Translations under genes and position numbers: made by a program
The notes under the pieces: generated by a model
The model's input: the letters and a program-made list of their open reading frames with translations, nothing else
What the model was told of the DNA's origin: nothing
Database searches by the model: none
Source of the DNA: Deltaproteobacteria bacterium UBA4427
Lineage (GTDB): Bacteria > Myxococcota_A > UBA9160 > UBA4427
Assembly (NCBI GenBank): GCA_002390675.1
Contig: DGPZ01000164.1
Location: 1-45,415, forward strand
DNA length: 45,415 bases
Reading direction: 5' to 3'
Shown: positions 7,864 to 16,098 of the stretch, one piece after another
Layout: the number at the start of each line of letters is the position of its first letter
Numbering within the stretch: the first letter of the stretch is position 1

Positions 7864-9453
7864 TTATGGGCGCGCTAGGGCCGTCTCAGATTGCGCTGGA
7901 TCGGCCTTTTGTGCGTCATTCGATCCGCCAGCGACTTCCGGTTCTGCATCGTGGTCGACCCGACGGAGAAGGCAGCTCGAAACGACGCCTAACGCCGCGA
8001 ATCCGGCGCCAACGAGATAGGCATCGCGGAACGTTTCGGCGCTCGGCTCAGTCCCTATGACCGCGGTCAAGATCGAGATGCCGAAGACGGCGCCGATCCC
8101 AGTGGTCGTCGACATAGTTGAAACGGCGATCCCGTGGTCCTGTTCAGCCACGGAAGAGGCGACCATCGTTGAGAGTGAGGGCTGGGCGAGTCCCATGCCC
8201 ATGCCGGCTAGGACGAGACCGGCGACGATGGCCATCATGCTTTGCGCTGCTGCGCCGACAGCAAACGCGAGCATCGCGCCGAGCACGAAGACGCTGCCCG
8301 CGATGATCATGGTGCGCTCGCCGAATTTTGCACCAAGAGACCCGCCGACCGGAGACGTCGCAGAGAGGGAGATCGGGCGTAGGATCGTCCACATGGAGAC
8401 GCTGATCTGATTAAGGCCGAACATGCCAAGCATGATGAGTGGGCTTATGATGAAACCGCCCATGTAGGCGAATTGCATAAGAAACCCCGTGAGCAGCGGG
8501 AATGTGAAGTTCCGCCGGGTGAGGAACTCAAGCGGCAGGAGGGGGTGCGGTGTGGCTCGCTCGATGCGCACGAAGAGATAGAGGAAGAGAGGGGTTGCTA
8601 CGAGCGCGAGGATGACTCGCGGGTCCGACGCACCCCATGCGGGCATACGGTTCGCGCCAAAGGTGAGAGCAAAGGCTGCAGCCGCCAACGCTGCAGCGCC
8701 GCGAACGTCGAGCGCTATGTTCGTACGCCGTGGAGTTTCAACTAATACGACGATTGCGACGGCACACGCTAGAGCTGATAGGCCGGCTTGGATCATAAAG
8801 ATCGGGCGCCAGCCAATCCATTCGATCAAGACGCCGCCGATCGCCAGACCAAGGACTGGCGCGCCCGCGATCACGACGCTCATCCAGCCCATGGCCTTCA
8901 CGCGTTCGCGTCGGTCATACATGCGGAAGAGGATCGCCATCGACGCGGGCATAGTGGCCGTGCCCGCAAGCTGCCCGAGCGTGCGCAGCCCGATCAGGCT
9001 AGTAGCATTCCAGGCGAAGGCGGTTGCTGCTGCGGCGAGCGTCGCGCAGAAGAAGCCGATCAGGTAGACACGACGATGACCGTGCAGATCGCCAAGCTTG
9101 CCGAGTAAGGGGGCCGAGACGGCTTGCGCCAACATGGGCGCTGCCAGCACCCAGGCGATCGTCGTAGCGTCACTGCCTAGATCGTCGGCAATGGCTTGAA
9201 GAGATACGCCGAGGATCGTCATGGTGAATGTCGTGGCGAAGCAACCCGCTAGGCATGTCCACAAGACCCAGCGACGATGCGATGGGCTTTCAAGCGCACG
9301 GGTGCGAAGCCGCTGCCAGGCGGGAAATATGGCGGGGCGCTCGGAGCGCCTCTGGCGATTGTGTTGCGATTCCGGCACGCCTTGGGCAGGCGAATGGCCG
9401 TCGGAAGAACCGTCTTGAGATGTCCGGGCATCCGGGGCTCTCGGATTGTCCAT
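7864..9453 (-). CDS. MFS transporter, DHA2-like drug/solute antiporter
   Basis: A 529-residue major facilitator protein. After about 65 hydrophilic residues come many transmembrane helices, probably 14. Motif A is visible between helices 2 and 3 (GKLGDLHGHRRVYLIG), and helix 5 carries a motif-C-like stretch (AGAPVLGLAIGGVLI), the signature of proton-coupled antiporters. The expected role is export of toxic or lipophilic compounds across the inner membrane. The start is uncertain: ATG 9453 has no strong ribosome site, and a TTG at 9576 extends the frame with unconvincing sequence. The C-terminal tail is Ala/Glu/Asp-rich. No regulator or membrane-fusion partner is adjacent. Confidence 0.92.
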   Translation of the reverse strand: MDNPRAPDARTSQDGSSDGHSPAQGVPESQHNRQRRSERPAIFPAWQRLRTRALESPSHRRWVLWTCLAGCFATTFTMTILGVSLQAIADDLGSDATTIAWVLAAPMLAQAVSAPLLGKLGDLHGHRRVYLIGFFCATLAAAATAFAWNATSLIGLRTLGQLAGTATMPASMAILFRMYDRRERVKAMGWMSVVIAGAPVLGLAIGGVLIEWIGWRPIFMIQAGLSALACAVAIVVLVETPRRTNIALDVRGAAALAAAAFALTFGANRMPAWGASDPRVILALVATPLFLYLFVRIERATPHPLLPLEFLTRRNFTFPLLTGFLMQFAYMGGFIISPLIMLGMFGLNQISVSMWTILRPISLSATSPVGGSLGAKFGERTMIIAGSVFVLGAMLAFAVGAAAQSMMAIVAGLVLAGMGMGLAQPSLSTMVASSVAEQDHGIAVSTMSTTTGIGAVFGISILTAVIGTEPSAETFRDAYLVGAGFAALGVVSSCLLRRVDHDAEPEVAGGSNDAQKADPAQSETALARP

Positions 9454-9597
9454 ATGAACTTTCGGGTGGGGTGCGCGCAGCGCAGCATAGCGGGTCGCTT
9501 CGTGTTCGGCGGTTGGGAAGAACTGCCGGCCGACGACGAGAGTCCTTTCGATTAGCAAGGCCGAGCACCATGACAAAGCAGGGAGGCCTTTTAACGC

Positions 9598-9613
9598 TGG
9601 TACTTGCTTTGCA
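9598..9613 (+). promoter_or_regulatory. Candidate sigma-54 (-24/-12) promoter
   Basis: TGGTACTTGCTTTGCA matches the YTGGYAC-N5-TTGCW consensus, with GG (9599-9600) and GC (9611-9612) separated by exactly ten bases. The preceding base is C, as the consensus prefers. It would start transcription near 9624. It is intergenic and rpoN is in this window. A motif of about eight fixed positions is expected about once by chance in a scan of this size. Confidence 0.4.
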
Positions 9614-9664
9614 ATTGCCGCTGGGTGCGCAGGTCACGGCGCGTCCGCGGGCGGTAAGCTGGCT

Positions 9665-9874
9665 ATGCAGATTAAGATCGACGCACCGGTAGGACCTATG
9701 GCGCCTCCAAATACTGATGCGCTGGAGGCCGGCAACCAGGAGGCCGGCGGTGCATGGCGGCCCGTTGCGACCGAAACCGAGAACTCGTCGCGAGGAAGTG
9801 AGGGCTCGTTTGAGCCCAAGGTTGGGCTCGGTATTGAGAGCTTCGGATTCGGCTCGATGCAGGGCATCAATTAA
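9665..9874 (+). CDS. Possible 69-residue protein of unknown function
   Basis: An ATG-initiated 69-codon frame. Its first codon positions are rich in G, a coding-like trend, but I recognise no family and there is no good ribosome site. The product is acidic, Gly/Glu/Ser-rich and without a membrane segment; it ends GIESFGFGSMQGIN. Its context is its main support: a sigma-54-like promoter ends about 50 bases upstream and a hairpin begins four bases after the TAA. Alternatively this is a non-coding RNA or meaningless. Confidence 0.3.
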   Translation: MQIKIDAPVGPMAPPNTDALEAGNQEAGGAWRPVATETENSSRGSEGSFEPKVGLGIESFGFGSMQGIN

Positions 9875-9877
9875 ATG

Positions 9878-9902
9878 CTCGGTCGGCTTTAATCGACCAG
9901 AG
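9878..9902 (+). terminator. Hairpin just after the 69-codon frame
   Basis: CTC-GGTCG (9878-9885) pairs with CGACC-GAG (9894-9902) around an eight-base loop, with a single bulged A at 9899. It begins four bases after the TAA. No T-run. Confidence 0.35.
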
Positions 9903-9972
9903 ACGAGGTGAATATTCTGACTGCTGTCTAGGGGGAGATAGGTACTTGCCTCGATGATCCCACAGGCAGCTT

Positions 9973-10404
9973 TTGCACAATTCGCGCCTGGTTGGATTTC
10001 TGCAACGGGAGCGCTGGCGCGCCTTCCAGGGTGACGAAGATTACGATGGAGTGCGCAGTTGGACAGCAATCGACCGGAGTGCACAGAGCAGCTGGCGGCT
10101 TGTTCGGAAAATCCTTGAAAGAATCCATTCAATTATCAGATCAGTGCGCCACGTGTTCCGCGAATGGGTCACTTATATCTATGACAGCTGTGGGAACACT
10201 GTCGCTTTCTTGGGTCAGGGACTTGGCTTCTTGTCTACGCCGCGACTTCGCGACGTAGCTCTGTATCCGCCGCTAGGCGGTCGTTCAGCTGTCCCGTCGA
10301 TCACCCTTATCGACATACTTGGTCCTGCCGGACCGGGTCGTGGCGGCGCCGAACGACTTCTTTGGATGCCGGATGTGGGGATCTCTGCCTCACGCGAGGC
10401 GTAA
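9973..10404 (+). CDS. Doubtful 143-residue open frame in a gene-poor stretch
   Basis: A frame opening at TTG 9973 with host-like codon choice in its middle (many GAC, ATC and CGC codons) and an Arg/Ile-rich amphipathic segment (SSWRLVRKILERIHSIIR). No homology, domain or signal is recognisable, and only a weak AGG precedes the start. It overlaps a long minus-strand shadow frame. I list it because the 1.3 kb between the MFS gene and the sigma factor otherwise holds nothing recognisable except the candidate unit at 9598-9902. It may be an eroded gene. Confidence 0.2.
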   Translation: MHNSRLVGFLQRERWRAFQGDEDYDGVRSWTAIDRSAQSSWRLVRKILERIHSIIRSVRHVFREWVTYIYDSCGNTVAFLGQGLGFLSTPRLRDVALYPPLGGRSAVPSITLIDILGPAGPGRGGAERLLWMPDVGISASREA

Positions 10405-10758
10405 GAAGTAGAGAGCGTTCTCTTGAGCGCCATTCTAAAACTTGCGTCGGCTGCGTTATCGGGAGACCTGCATTCAAAATCCGGGCGACGGGAAGTAGGT
10501 TGATGTTATGCCGGCGCATCTTTGCGTCTATTGAATAGGTGTGCGCTCTGCGCGGGCCCGTCCTGATCTCGCCCGAAGTCGAATGTTTGAATCCTTTCGA
10601 ATGTTTGGTCCAAGGATGAACTAACAGTTGGATGGACCCAGCGGAGGGGGCTGTAAGCCTACTTCAAGCCTGTGCCAGAGCTGCGTCGGAATTTCGAAAA
10701 AACGGTAAAGGCATGCCCACGGAACTTTAATGCTGAAAGATGCTGGTCAGGAGTAGTC

Positions 10759-11550
10759 GTGTCTCGAATGTCCTCTGCGGTGGCGTATACGCTGGATTCA
10801 TCTGGTGATATGCATACAGGAACCGAAAAAAATAGAACTGATAACGTTCAATCACTGAGATCGGCCGATCGCGAATCGGACACGGATCGCACGGGTGAAT
10901 CATTATTCATTCCCGGGGAACCGCTTTCTGCTATGAGCGATCAGGATTTGCTCGAAGGGATTCGCGCAGAGAGCGAGCCGCATTTTGCGGAGCTCTATTC
11001 GCGTTATTTTCAGCGAATCTATAATTTCGTTTATGCGAGGATGCGCAATCACGCCGAGGCCGAAGAAGTCGTGCAGGAAACTTTTCTTGCGGTCTTCCGT
11101 TCATTCGGGAATTACAGCGGTCAGTCTTCGCTGCTTTCGTGGATCTACGGGATTGCGAAGAACACGACGAATAATCATCTGCGGCGAGCGAAGAGTCAGA
11201 CGGAGCGCATTGATCTCGCGGACGACGAAGACCTTATGCCGCGAGCATCGATCGGGGAGGGCATGCCCGATGAGCAGCTCGACCTCCACCGGTTCCGTGA
11301 ACTTTTGAATGAGCGACTCGAATCGCTCTCGGATTGGCAGGCCGAGATCTTCGAGATGCGCCATTTCGAGAATCTTTCGATTCCGGAAATTTCAAAGCGC
11401 ACGTCGCGATCGAGCGACGCAGTTCGGTCGAGTCTGTATCGCGTGAAACGAATGTTCCTCGACGCCGCGTCGGCTAATTCGCTGAATAGCGGCTACGCGA
11501 ATGGCGGGCTGGGCGCTCAGGTCCTGGTTTCGGGAGGAGCGCGACGATGA
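10759..11550 (+). CDS. ECF-type RNA polymerase sigma factor
   Basis: A 263-residue sigma-70-family factor. A 58-residue hydrophilic N-terminal extension precedes region 2 (about 62-145: DLLEGIRAESEPHFAELY, then AEEVVQETFLAVFR and SLLSWIYGIAKN). Region 4 follows (about 180-235: LSIPEISKRTSRSSDAVRSS, a helix-turn-helix), with a Gly/Asn-rich tail after it. There is no region 1.1 or 3, so it is an ECF sigma directing transcription at its own promoter class. GTG 10759 is chosen because AGGAG (10749-10753) is five bases upstream; ATG 10768 and GTG 10672 are alternatives. Its stop overlaps the next start by four bases (ATGA), so the pair is translationally coupled. Confidence 0.93.
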   Translation: MSRMSSAVAYTLDSSGDMHTGTEKNRTDNVQSLRSADRESDTDRTGESLFIPGEPLSAMSDQDLLEGIRAESEPHFAELYSRYFQRIYNFVYARMRNHAEAEEVVQETFLAVFRSFGNYSGQSSLLSWIYGIAKNTTNNHLRRAKSQTERIDLADDEDLMPRASIGEGMPDEQLDLHRFRELLNERLESLSDWQAEIFEMRHFENLSIPEISKRTSRSSDAVRSSLYRVKRMFLDAASANSLNSGYANGGLGAQVLVSGGARR

Positions 11551-11858
11551 AACGAACCAACGAGGGTGTAGTAGGTTTGCGTGGCGCGAGCGATTTAAGC
11601 TTGGATGTCGCGGGGAGCCCACTGCATCAAGCGAAAATGGATGTCGCGTCTTTCCGCCATGCACTCAACGATCCGCTTTTAACGCGGGAATCGGATGCGG
11701 ATCTGCTCGCAGAGTTTGAAGATTTCATATCTGGCGGCGAGTGCTCTCTGGACGGAACACTTCCTCTCCCCGACCCCGTCTTTCAAGAACGACTTCGTCG
11801 ACGTCTCTGGCGAACGCAGCTGTTTACACATCAGCCGCACACTAGGAGCCTGCACTGA
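11547..11858 (+). CDS. Small protein coupled to the sigma factor, candidate anti-sigma or partner
   Basis: A 103-residue soluble protein of unknown family. The start overlaps the sigma-factor stop (ATGA), with GGAGGAG upstream inside the sigma gene, so its translation depends on the sigma factor. Position alone suggests an anti-sigma or regulatory partner. However, it lacks the HxxxCxxC zinc motif of ZAS anti-sigmas, has a single cysteine and has no transmembrane helix. An acidic stretch (DADLLAEFEDF, residues 50-60) precedes a basic C-terminal helix (PVFQERLRRRLWRTQLF). That charge pattern could suit binding to sigma or core polymerase, but this is inference. Confidence 0.7.
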   Translation: MKRTNEGVVGLRGASDLSLDVAGSPLHQAKMDVASFRHALNDPLLTRESDADLLAEFEDFISGGECSLDGTLPLPDPVFQERLRRRLWRTQLFTHQPHTRSLH

Positions 11859-12178
11859 GCGTGAGCGTGCTGGCTTCATATGCGCCCAGCTAACGACTTT
11901 TCGATATTCCTGAGTCCCTGGTAGCCGGCCGGCCCCGAAAACGCCGACAACGAAGTACGACGCAGAGCCGGTCACGGAAGGGACGGATTCGGTCCGACAC
12001 GGGGATCAGGAGGAGAGCTTTGCGTCGGTAATCGCCCTCCGGGGCGCCTGGCCCCCCAGGCGACGCCGCGCATGGGCCGAGAATGCCACTTTGGCGGGGC
12101 ATAATCCTAACATGTGGCGATCCGTCAGAATTGGGGCAAGATCGAGACACGTTATTGAGACTGCAATGGAGTGCCCCC
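11859..12178. other. 320-base intergenic stretch with one hairpin
   Basis: No gene recognised. A hairpin at 12045-12062 pairs CGCCTGG with CCAGGCG over a four-C loop. It may end the sigma-factor transcript or lie in the leader of the CBS gene 117 bases downstream. Confidence 0.45.
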
Positions 12179-12763
12179 ATGCCCACCGAACTATCCACTG
12201 AACTGCCAGCCGAAATTGATCCGGGCGAGGCCCTGATTCGTGACGATGCCTATTTCGATGACGGGCCTTCCCGTGAGCGTAGCTTCGATGCACGTCTGCT
12301 CTCTGAGCCGCTAACGCTCCTGCCCAGCCGGCCTCCGCTGGCCCTCGCACCGACGGATTCGGTGAAGGAGGCCATGCACGCGATGCGTAAGCGCCATAGA
12401 GGTTGCGTGCTCGTGACCGAAGACGGATCGCTCCGGTCGCCGCTGGCTGGGATCTTTACTGAGCGTGACGTCCTTTTGAAGATCATCGATTCGGGACGCA
12501 ATCCAGTCGACGTCGAATTATCCGAGGTAATGACCCCCGATCCCGAATCACTTCCGATTGACGCGAGGCTTGCCTGGGCGCTCAACATGATGTCGGTCGG
12601 CGGCTTTCGACACGTCCCCGTCACTAACGAACAAGGATGGCCGGCCTTTATTATCACTGTCCGTGACATCGTCGAATTCCTCGTCGAATCGTTTCCAGCG
12701 GAGATCCTCAATCTTCCTCCGGATTTCCGTCGCGAAAAGGGGCTGCCGCGCGACGGTGCCTGA
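12179..12763 (+). CDS. Protein with two CBS domains
   Basis: A 194-residue soluble protein. A disordered N-terminus (about 40 residues) leads to CBS domain 1 (about 45-105: APTDSVKEAMHAM, then LAGIFTERDVLLKI) and CBS domain 2 (about 115-172: VMTPDPESLPIDARLAWALN, then GFRHVPV and FIITVRDIVEFL). A CBS pair usually senses adenine nucleotides or S-adenosyl compounds; stand-alone pairs regulate partner enzymes, here unknown. ATG 12179 has GGAG seven bases upstream. The frame is open from 12083, but the extra residues look non-coding. It ends convergently with ilvN, and a hairpin-rich gap follows. Confidence 0.92.
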   Translation: MPTELSTELPAEIDPGEALIRDDAYFDDGPSRERSFDARLLSEPLTLLPSRPPLALAPTDSVKEAMHAMRKRHRGCVLVTEDGSLRSPLAGIFTERDVLLKIIDSGRNPVDVELSEVMTPDPESLPIDARLAWALNMMSVGGFRHVPVTNEQGWPAFIITVRDIVEFLVESFPAEILNLPPDFRREKGLPRDGA

Positions 12764-12844
12764 GCGAGCGAGTCTCGGTAGAACGCCCTGCAATGAAATG
12801 CCCTTTCTTTCATTCAAGCTGGGAAACTCGAGTTGTGCGCGACT

Positions 12845-12885
12845 CCGGATGATGAATCCGGTGGGTTGAATCACGCGAACCCACC
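12845..12885. terminator. Tandem hairpins after the CBS gene
   Basis: CCGGAT/ATCCGG (12845-12850 and 12856-12861, loop GATGA) is followed, overlapping by two bases, by GGTGGGTT/AACCCACC (12860-12867 and 12878-12885, ten-base loop). The second is a perfect eight-pair stem. They lie 82 bases after the CBS-gene stop, without a T-run. Confidence 0.55.
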
Positions 12886-13073
12886 TAATCGCCTCGTCTG
12901 GGGGCGTGGGGAGATCGATGCGAATCTTTCGAACTGACTCCAAGGTTTGCGCAATCGACGCGGACACGGCTCATGAAGCTCCTTGTCGGCCTTCATAATG
13001 CTAGGCCGGAGATCAAGTCGCGCCGATGATCTGGAGCAGCCCTAAATGAATATCACGGCGAGATAGGTCCCAT

Positions 13074-13090
13074 GCTCCGCCTTGCGGAGC
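13074..13090. terminator. Perfect hairpin near the ilvN 3' side
   Basis: GCTCCGC (13074-13080) pairs with GCGGAGC (13084-13090) across CTT. It lies about 140 bases beyond the ilvN stop on the minus strand, so it may end the ilvBN transcript. Confidence 0.45.
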
Positions 13091-13227
13091 GCTTGTTCAG
13101 CGGCGAGTTCCCAGAGGTCTCTTGAGTCGCACCGGGAAGCGGTACGACGGAGCAGGCTCTGTGGTAGCACCAGCGCTCGGTACTACGACTGGGTGCATGA
13201 GGATCACCTAGCGGGCTGCCGTTCGGA

Positions 13228-13764
13228 TCAGGTGATCTCGAGCGCTCGCGTCATCACGATTTTTCCGGATCGCACGAGCTCGACGATCGCGTTTTCGTCA
13301 AAGAGCGCGGTCATTGCATCCAGCTTTTCGCTGCCGCCGTACACGCGCAGGATTACGCTCTCCGGCGAGTAGTCGACGACTTTCGCATTGAAGTGCTCTG
13401 CGATCTCTAGAACATCGCGGCGTTCGTTGCCTTCGCAGCGCACCTTGATCAGGGCGATCTCTGTCTCGAAACGGTCTGAGGTCGTGTGGTCGGTCGCGTG
13501 GACGACATCCACGAGCTTTGCGAGCTGCTTGATCATCTGCTCCAGGATCGACGGGTCGCCCGAGCAGGTGACGGTCATGCGAGAGAATCCGCGCTTCGCC
13601 GCGGGGCTGACGACGAGACTCTCGATGTTGTAGCCGCGTCGCGAAAACACCATTGCCACGCGCACGAGGACGCCTGGCGCGTCGCGCACCAGCAGTGAAA
13701 TCGTGTGTAGGTTTTTGTTTGCAGCGATTTCCTGCTTGGGGGAGGTCGGTTGGGCACTGCTCAT
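13228..13764 (-). CDS. ilvN: Acetolactate synthase small (regulatory) subunit
   Basis: A 178-residue IlvN. It starts with a short hydrophilic tail followed by the ACT domain (HTISLLVRDAPGVLVRVA, then RRGYNIESLVVSP), which binds valine for feedback inhibition. The C-terminal ALS_ss domain (about 95-175) contains NERRDVLEIAEHF and ESVILRVYG. It activates the catalytic IlvB subunit in branched-chain amino acid synthesis. ATG 13764 has CGGAG eight bases upstream; a GTG at 13773 is in frame but badly placed for that site. It follows ilvB on the same strand after 139 bases, the standard ilvBN order. Confidence 0.97.
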   Translation of the reverse strand: MSSAQPTSPKQEIAANKNLHTISLLVRDAPGVLVRVAMVFSRRGYNIESLVVSPAAKRGFSRMTVTCSGDPSILEQMIKQLAKLVDVVHATDHTTSDRFETEIALIKVRCEGNERRDVLEIAEHFNAKVVDYSPESVILRVYGGSEKLDAMTALFDENAIVELVRSGKIVMTRALEIT

Positions 13765-13903
13765 GTTGGACACTCCGTGGATGGGGCCGGGTTTGAGTCG
13801 GGTCGGATGGCGCCGGATATTGTTTTGCGCCGAAGTTTTCGTGTTAGGTCTCGACTGACGGAAAACGAAGCGCTCAGGGGACTGGCTTCGCTCGTCTCCT
13901 AGA

Positions 13904-15619
13904 TCAAGTACTGCCCACAGGCTTTGCCATCTGTTCTTTGGGCTTTTCGACGATCATGTCTGAAAGCGGGGCGCCTGACGGGATCATCGGGAAGACATTG
14001 TCCTCCTGCACGACCTCAGCAACGACCACGCAGGGGCCTTCATTATACTCGTGTGCTTCGGCGAGAATTCGGTCGACGTCCGAGGGACGGCGAATTCGAA
14101 AGGCCTTGATGCCATACGCTTGGGCCAGCTTCACAAAGTCCGGATTTCCAACCAAGTCCACGCCGGAGAGTCGGTTCTCGAAGAAGAGTTCCTGCCACTG
14201 CCGAACCATGCCCAAGAAGTTGTTGTTGATGATGAGGCATTTCGCGGGCAAGGAATGAATTGCGGCAGTCGCGAGCTCCATCTGTGTCATCTGGAAGCCG
14301 CCATCACCGACGACTGCCCAGACTTTCTTTTCGGGGCATCCGAGCTGAGCGCCGATTGCCGCAGGCCAGCCGAAGCCCATGGTGCCGGCACCGCCGGACG
14401 AAATCCAATGGCGGTTCGTTGTCGTCTTGCAGAATTGTGCCGCCCACATCTGATGCTGTCCGACGTCGGTCGTGATGATGGCGTCACCTGTCGCGACTTC
14501 ATTGAGACGATCGAGCACATGCTGCGCGCGAAGCCCGCCTTGCTTCGCGTATTTCAACGGATAACGCTTCCGCCATCCTTCACATTGACTCAGCCACTCG
14601 TCGGTATCCGCGGCGCTGATCTGTGGGATCAGCTCCTCTAGAACGAGACGTGCGTCGCCTTCGATGGCGACGTCCGGCGTGACCATCTTGCCGAATTCCG
14701 ATGGATCGATATCGATATGAATTTTTGTCGCACCGAGGCAGAACTCATCGAGCTTGCCCGTAACGCGATCATCCCAGCGCGCGCCGATTGCCATAATGCA
14801 ATCGCAGGCATCGACCGCCTTGTTTGCGTACGCAGTACCGTGCATGCCTAACATACCTAGGTGGAGCGGATGGGTTTCATCAGCCGCGCCTTTGCCGAGG
14901 AGCGTGTTAACGATCGGCGCCTTCAGTTTTTCGGCGAGTCGGATCACGGCTTTTCCAGCGCCGGAGATTACGGCGCCTTGTCCCACATAGAGAATGGGGC
15001 GACGGGCGGAGGTCAGCGCTTCCGCCGCCTGTCGGATTGCGTCGGGGTCACCATGCGTCGGAACCGTATACCCAGGCAAGTCCAGGTCCTCGACAAAGGG
15101 CGCGTCGCAGGGTCCCTGCGTCACGTCTTTGGGGAGATCTATTAGGACCGCGCCTGGGCGTCCAGTCGTCGCGATATGGAAGGCCTCACGAGTCGCCCGC
15201 GGAATCTCGCTTGCGTCCTTGATCAGGTAACTGTGCTTCACGACGGCATAAGTGATGCCCGTGACGTCAGCTTCCTGGAAGCCGTCCTTCCCAAGCATGG
15301 ATGTGATCGTCTGGCCGGTTAGCACGATGATCGGGACCGAATCCATCTGAGACGTGAGCAGTCCGGTCACCGTGTTTGTTGCCCCAGGTCCGGAGGTTAC
15401 GAGCACGACGCCGGGCTTGCCGGTCGCACGGGCGTAGCCGTCGGCCATATGGGTCGCGCCTTGCTCGTGCCGTACGAGAATCAGTTCGATATCCGAATCG
15501 ACCAATGCGTCGAAGATTGGCATTGCTGCACCACCCGAATAGCCGAAAATATATTCAACTCCTTCACGCTCCAGGCATTGAATGAGCTTCTCGGCACCAG
15601 TGGTGACTCGCTTTTCCAT
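13904..15619 (-). CDS. ilvB: Acetolactate synthase large (catalytic) subunit
   Basis: A 571-residue thiamine-diphosphate enzyme, full length, making 2-acetolactate or 2-aceto-2-hydroxybutyrate, the first step of valine, leucine and isoleucine synthesis. Visible features: the catalytic Glu in LVRHEQGATHMADGYARATG, a central FAD-binding domain, and the diphosphate-binding motif GDGGFQMTQMELATA ... INNNFLGMVRQWQ at the C-terminus. The early GYSGGAAMPIFDAL and TSGPGATN motifs are typical of anabolic IlvB/IlvI rather than catabolic AlsS. The ribosome site before ATG 15619 is weak. The promoter must lie in the AT-rich gap upstream; no leader peptide with runs of Leu/Val/Ile codons was seen. Confidence 0.98.
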   Translation of the reverse strand: MEKRVTTGAEKLIQCLEREGVEYIFGYSGGAAMPIFDALVDSDIELILVRHEQGATHMADGYARATGKPGVVLVTSGPGATNTVTGLLTSQMDSVPIIVLTGQTITSMLGKDGFQEADVTGITYAVVKHSYLIKDASEIPRATREAFHIATTGRPGAVLIDLPKDVTQGPCDAPFVEDLDLPGYTVPTHGDPDAIRQAAEALTSARRPILYVGQGAVISGAGKAVIRLAEKLKAPIVNTLLGKGAADETHPLHLGMLGMHGTAYANKAVDACDCIMAIGARWDDRVTGKLDEFCLGATKIHIDIDPSEFGKMVTPDVAIEGDARLVLEELIPQISAADTDEWLSQCEGWRKRYPLKYAKQGGLRAQHVLDRLNEVATGDAIITTDVGQHQMWAAQFCKTTTNRHWISSGGAGTMGFGWPAAIGAQLGCPEKKVWAVVGDGGFQMTQMELATAAIHSLPAKCLIINNNFLGMVRQWQELFFENRLSGVDLVGNPDFVKLAQAYGIKAFRIRRPSDVDRILAEAHEYNEGPCVVVAEVVQEDNVFPMIPSGAPLSDMIVEKPKEQMAKPVGST

Positions 15620-16098
15620 GAGGATATTCTTTCGGTAGCAAGATTCTTCGCGTAAAACGTAGAAAGTCGCGTTGGGCTATCAATAGTCGACAGCATTTTT
15701 TCATAATATGGCATCTGTTCGGGTTAAATCGACGTTTTATTCAATTTAAGTTGGTTATCTATCGTTAAATCTGTTGAATAACCTAATTGAGATCCATTTT
15801 TTAGTATTTAAAATAGTAATTATTATTATAAATATAACTTTCCAGTAAGGTAGTTTTAGTAAATATTGATTTCGGAAGAGAAGAGCTGGTCCCTGGATGT
15901 GAACTTTCCTGAGATTTGACTGACGCCCCTCGGGCAGTCATCTCGAGGACCCGTTAAGCTGGAGCCTCCGGTTCCCGATTCGTCGATTGAGGCAGGTTCG
16001 TCATTCGGCGGTGTCCAAGTCTCAATAAGACGCTTCGTTTGGGCCGTGGCTGCTTTAGCCGTCGAAGTAAGCCCAACTTGGGACCTAGGAGAGCGAGC
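15620..16098. other. 479-base divergent intergenic region with an AT-rich island
   Basis: The gap lies between ilvB (minus) and the lpt-cluster leader gene (plus). About 15700-15870 is strikingly AT-rich against the GC-rich surroundings. It contains TTATTCAA/TTGAATAA (15737-15744 and 15774-15781) and interlocking GGTTAT/ATAACC repeats. No frame longer than a few codons persists in the AT-rich part. It probably holds the ilvBN promoter and perhaps a regulator site. Confidence 0.55.

Larger units (their letters stand above)
12764..13227. other. 464-base convergent intergenic region with several hairpins
   Basis: No gene recognised between the CBS gene (plus) and ilvN (minus). Besides the hairpins listed separately, GGCC arms flank a short loop near 12990-13010. 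Both neighbouring transcripts end here, which explains the density of inverted repeats. Confidence 0.5.

Noticed and set aside
9290..10132. 280-codon minus-strand open frame
   Set aside because: It overlaps the MFS gene's N-terminus, is rich in Arg/Pro/Ser as GC-rich shadows are, and shows no motif or ribosome site.
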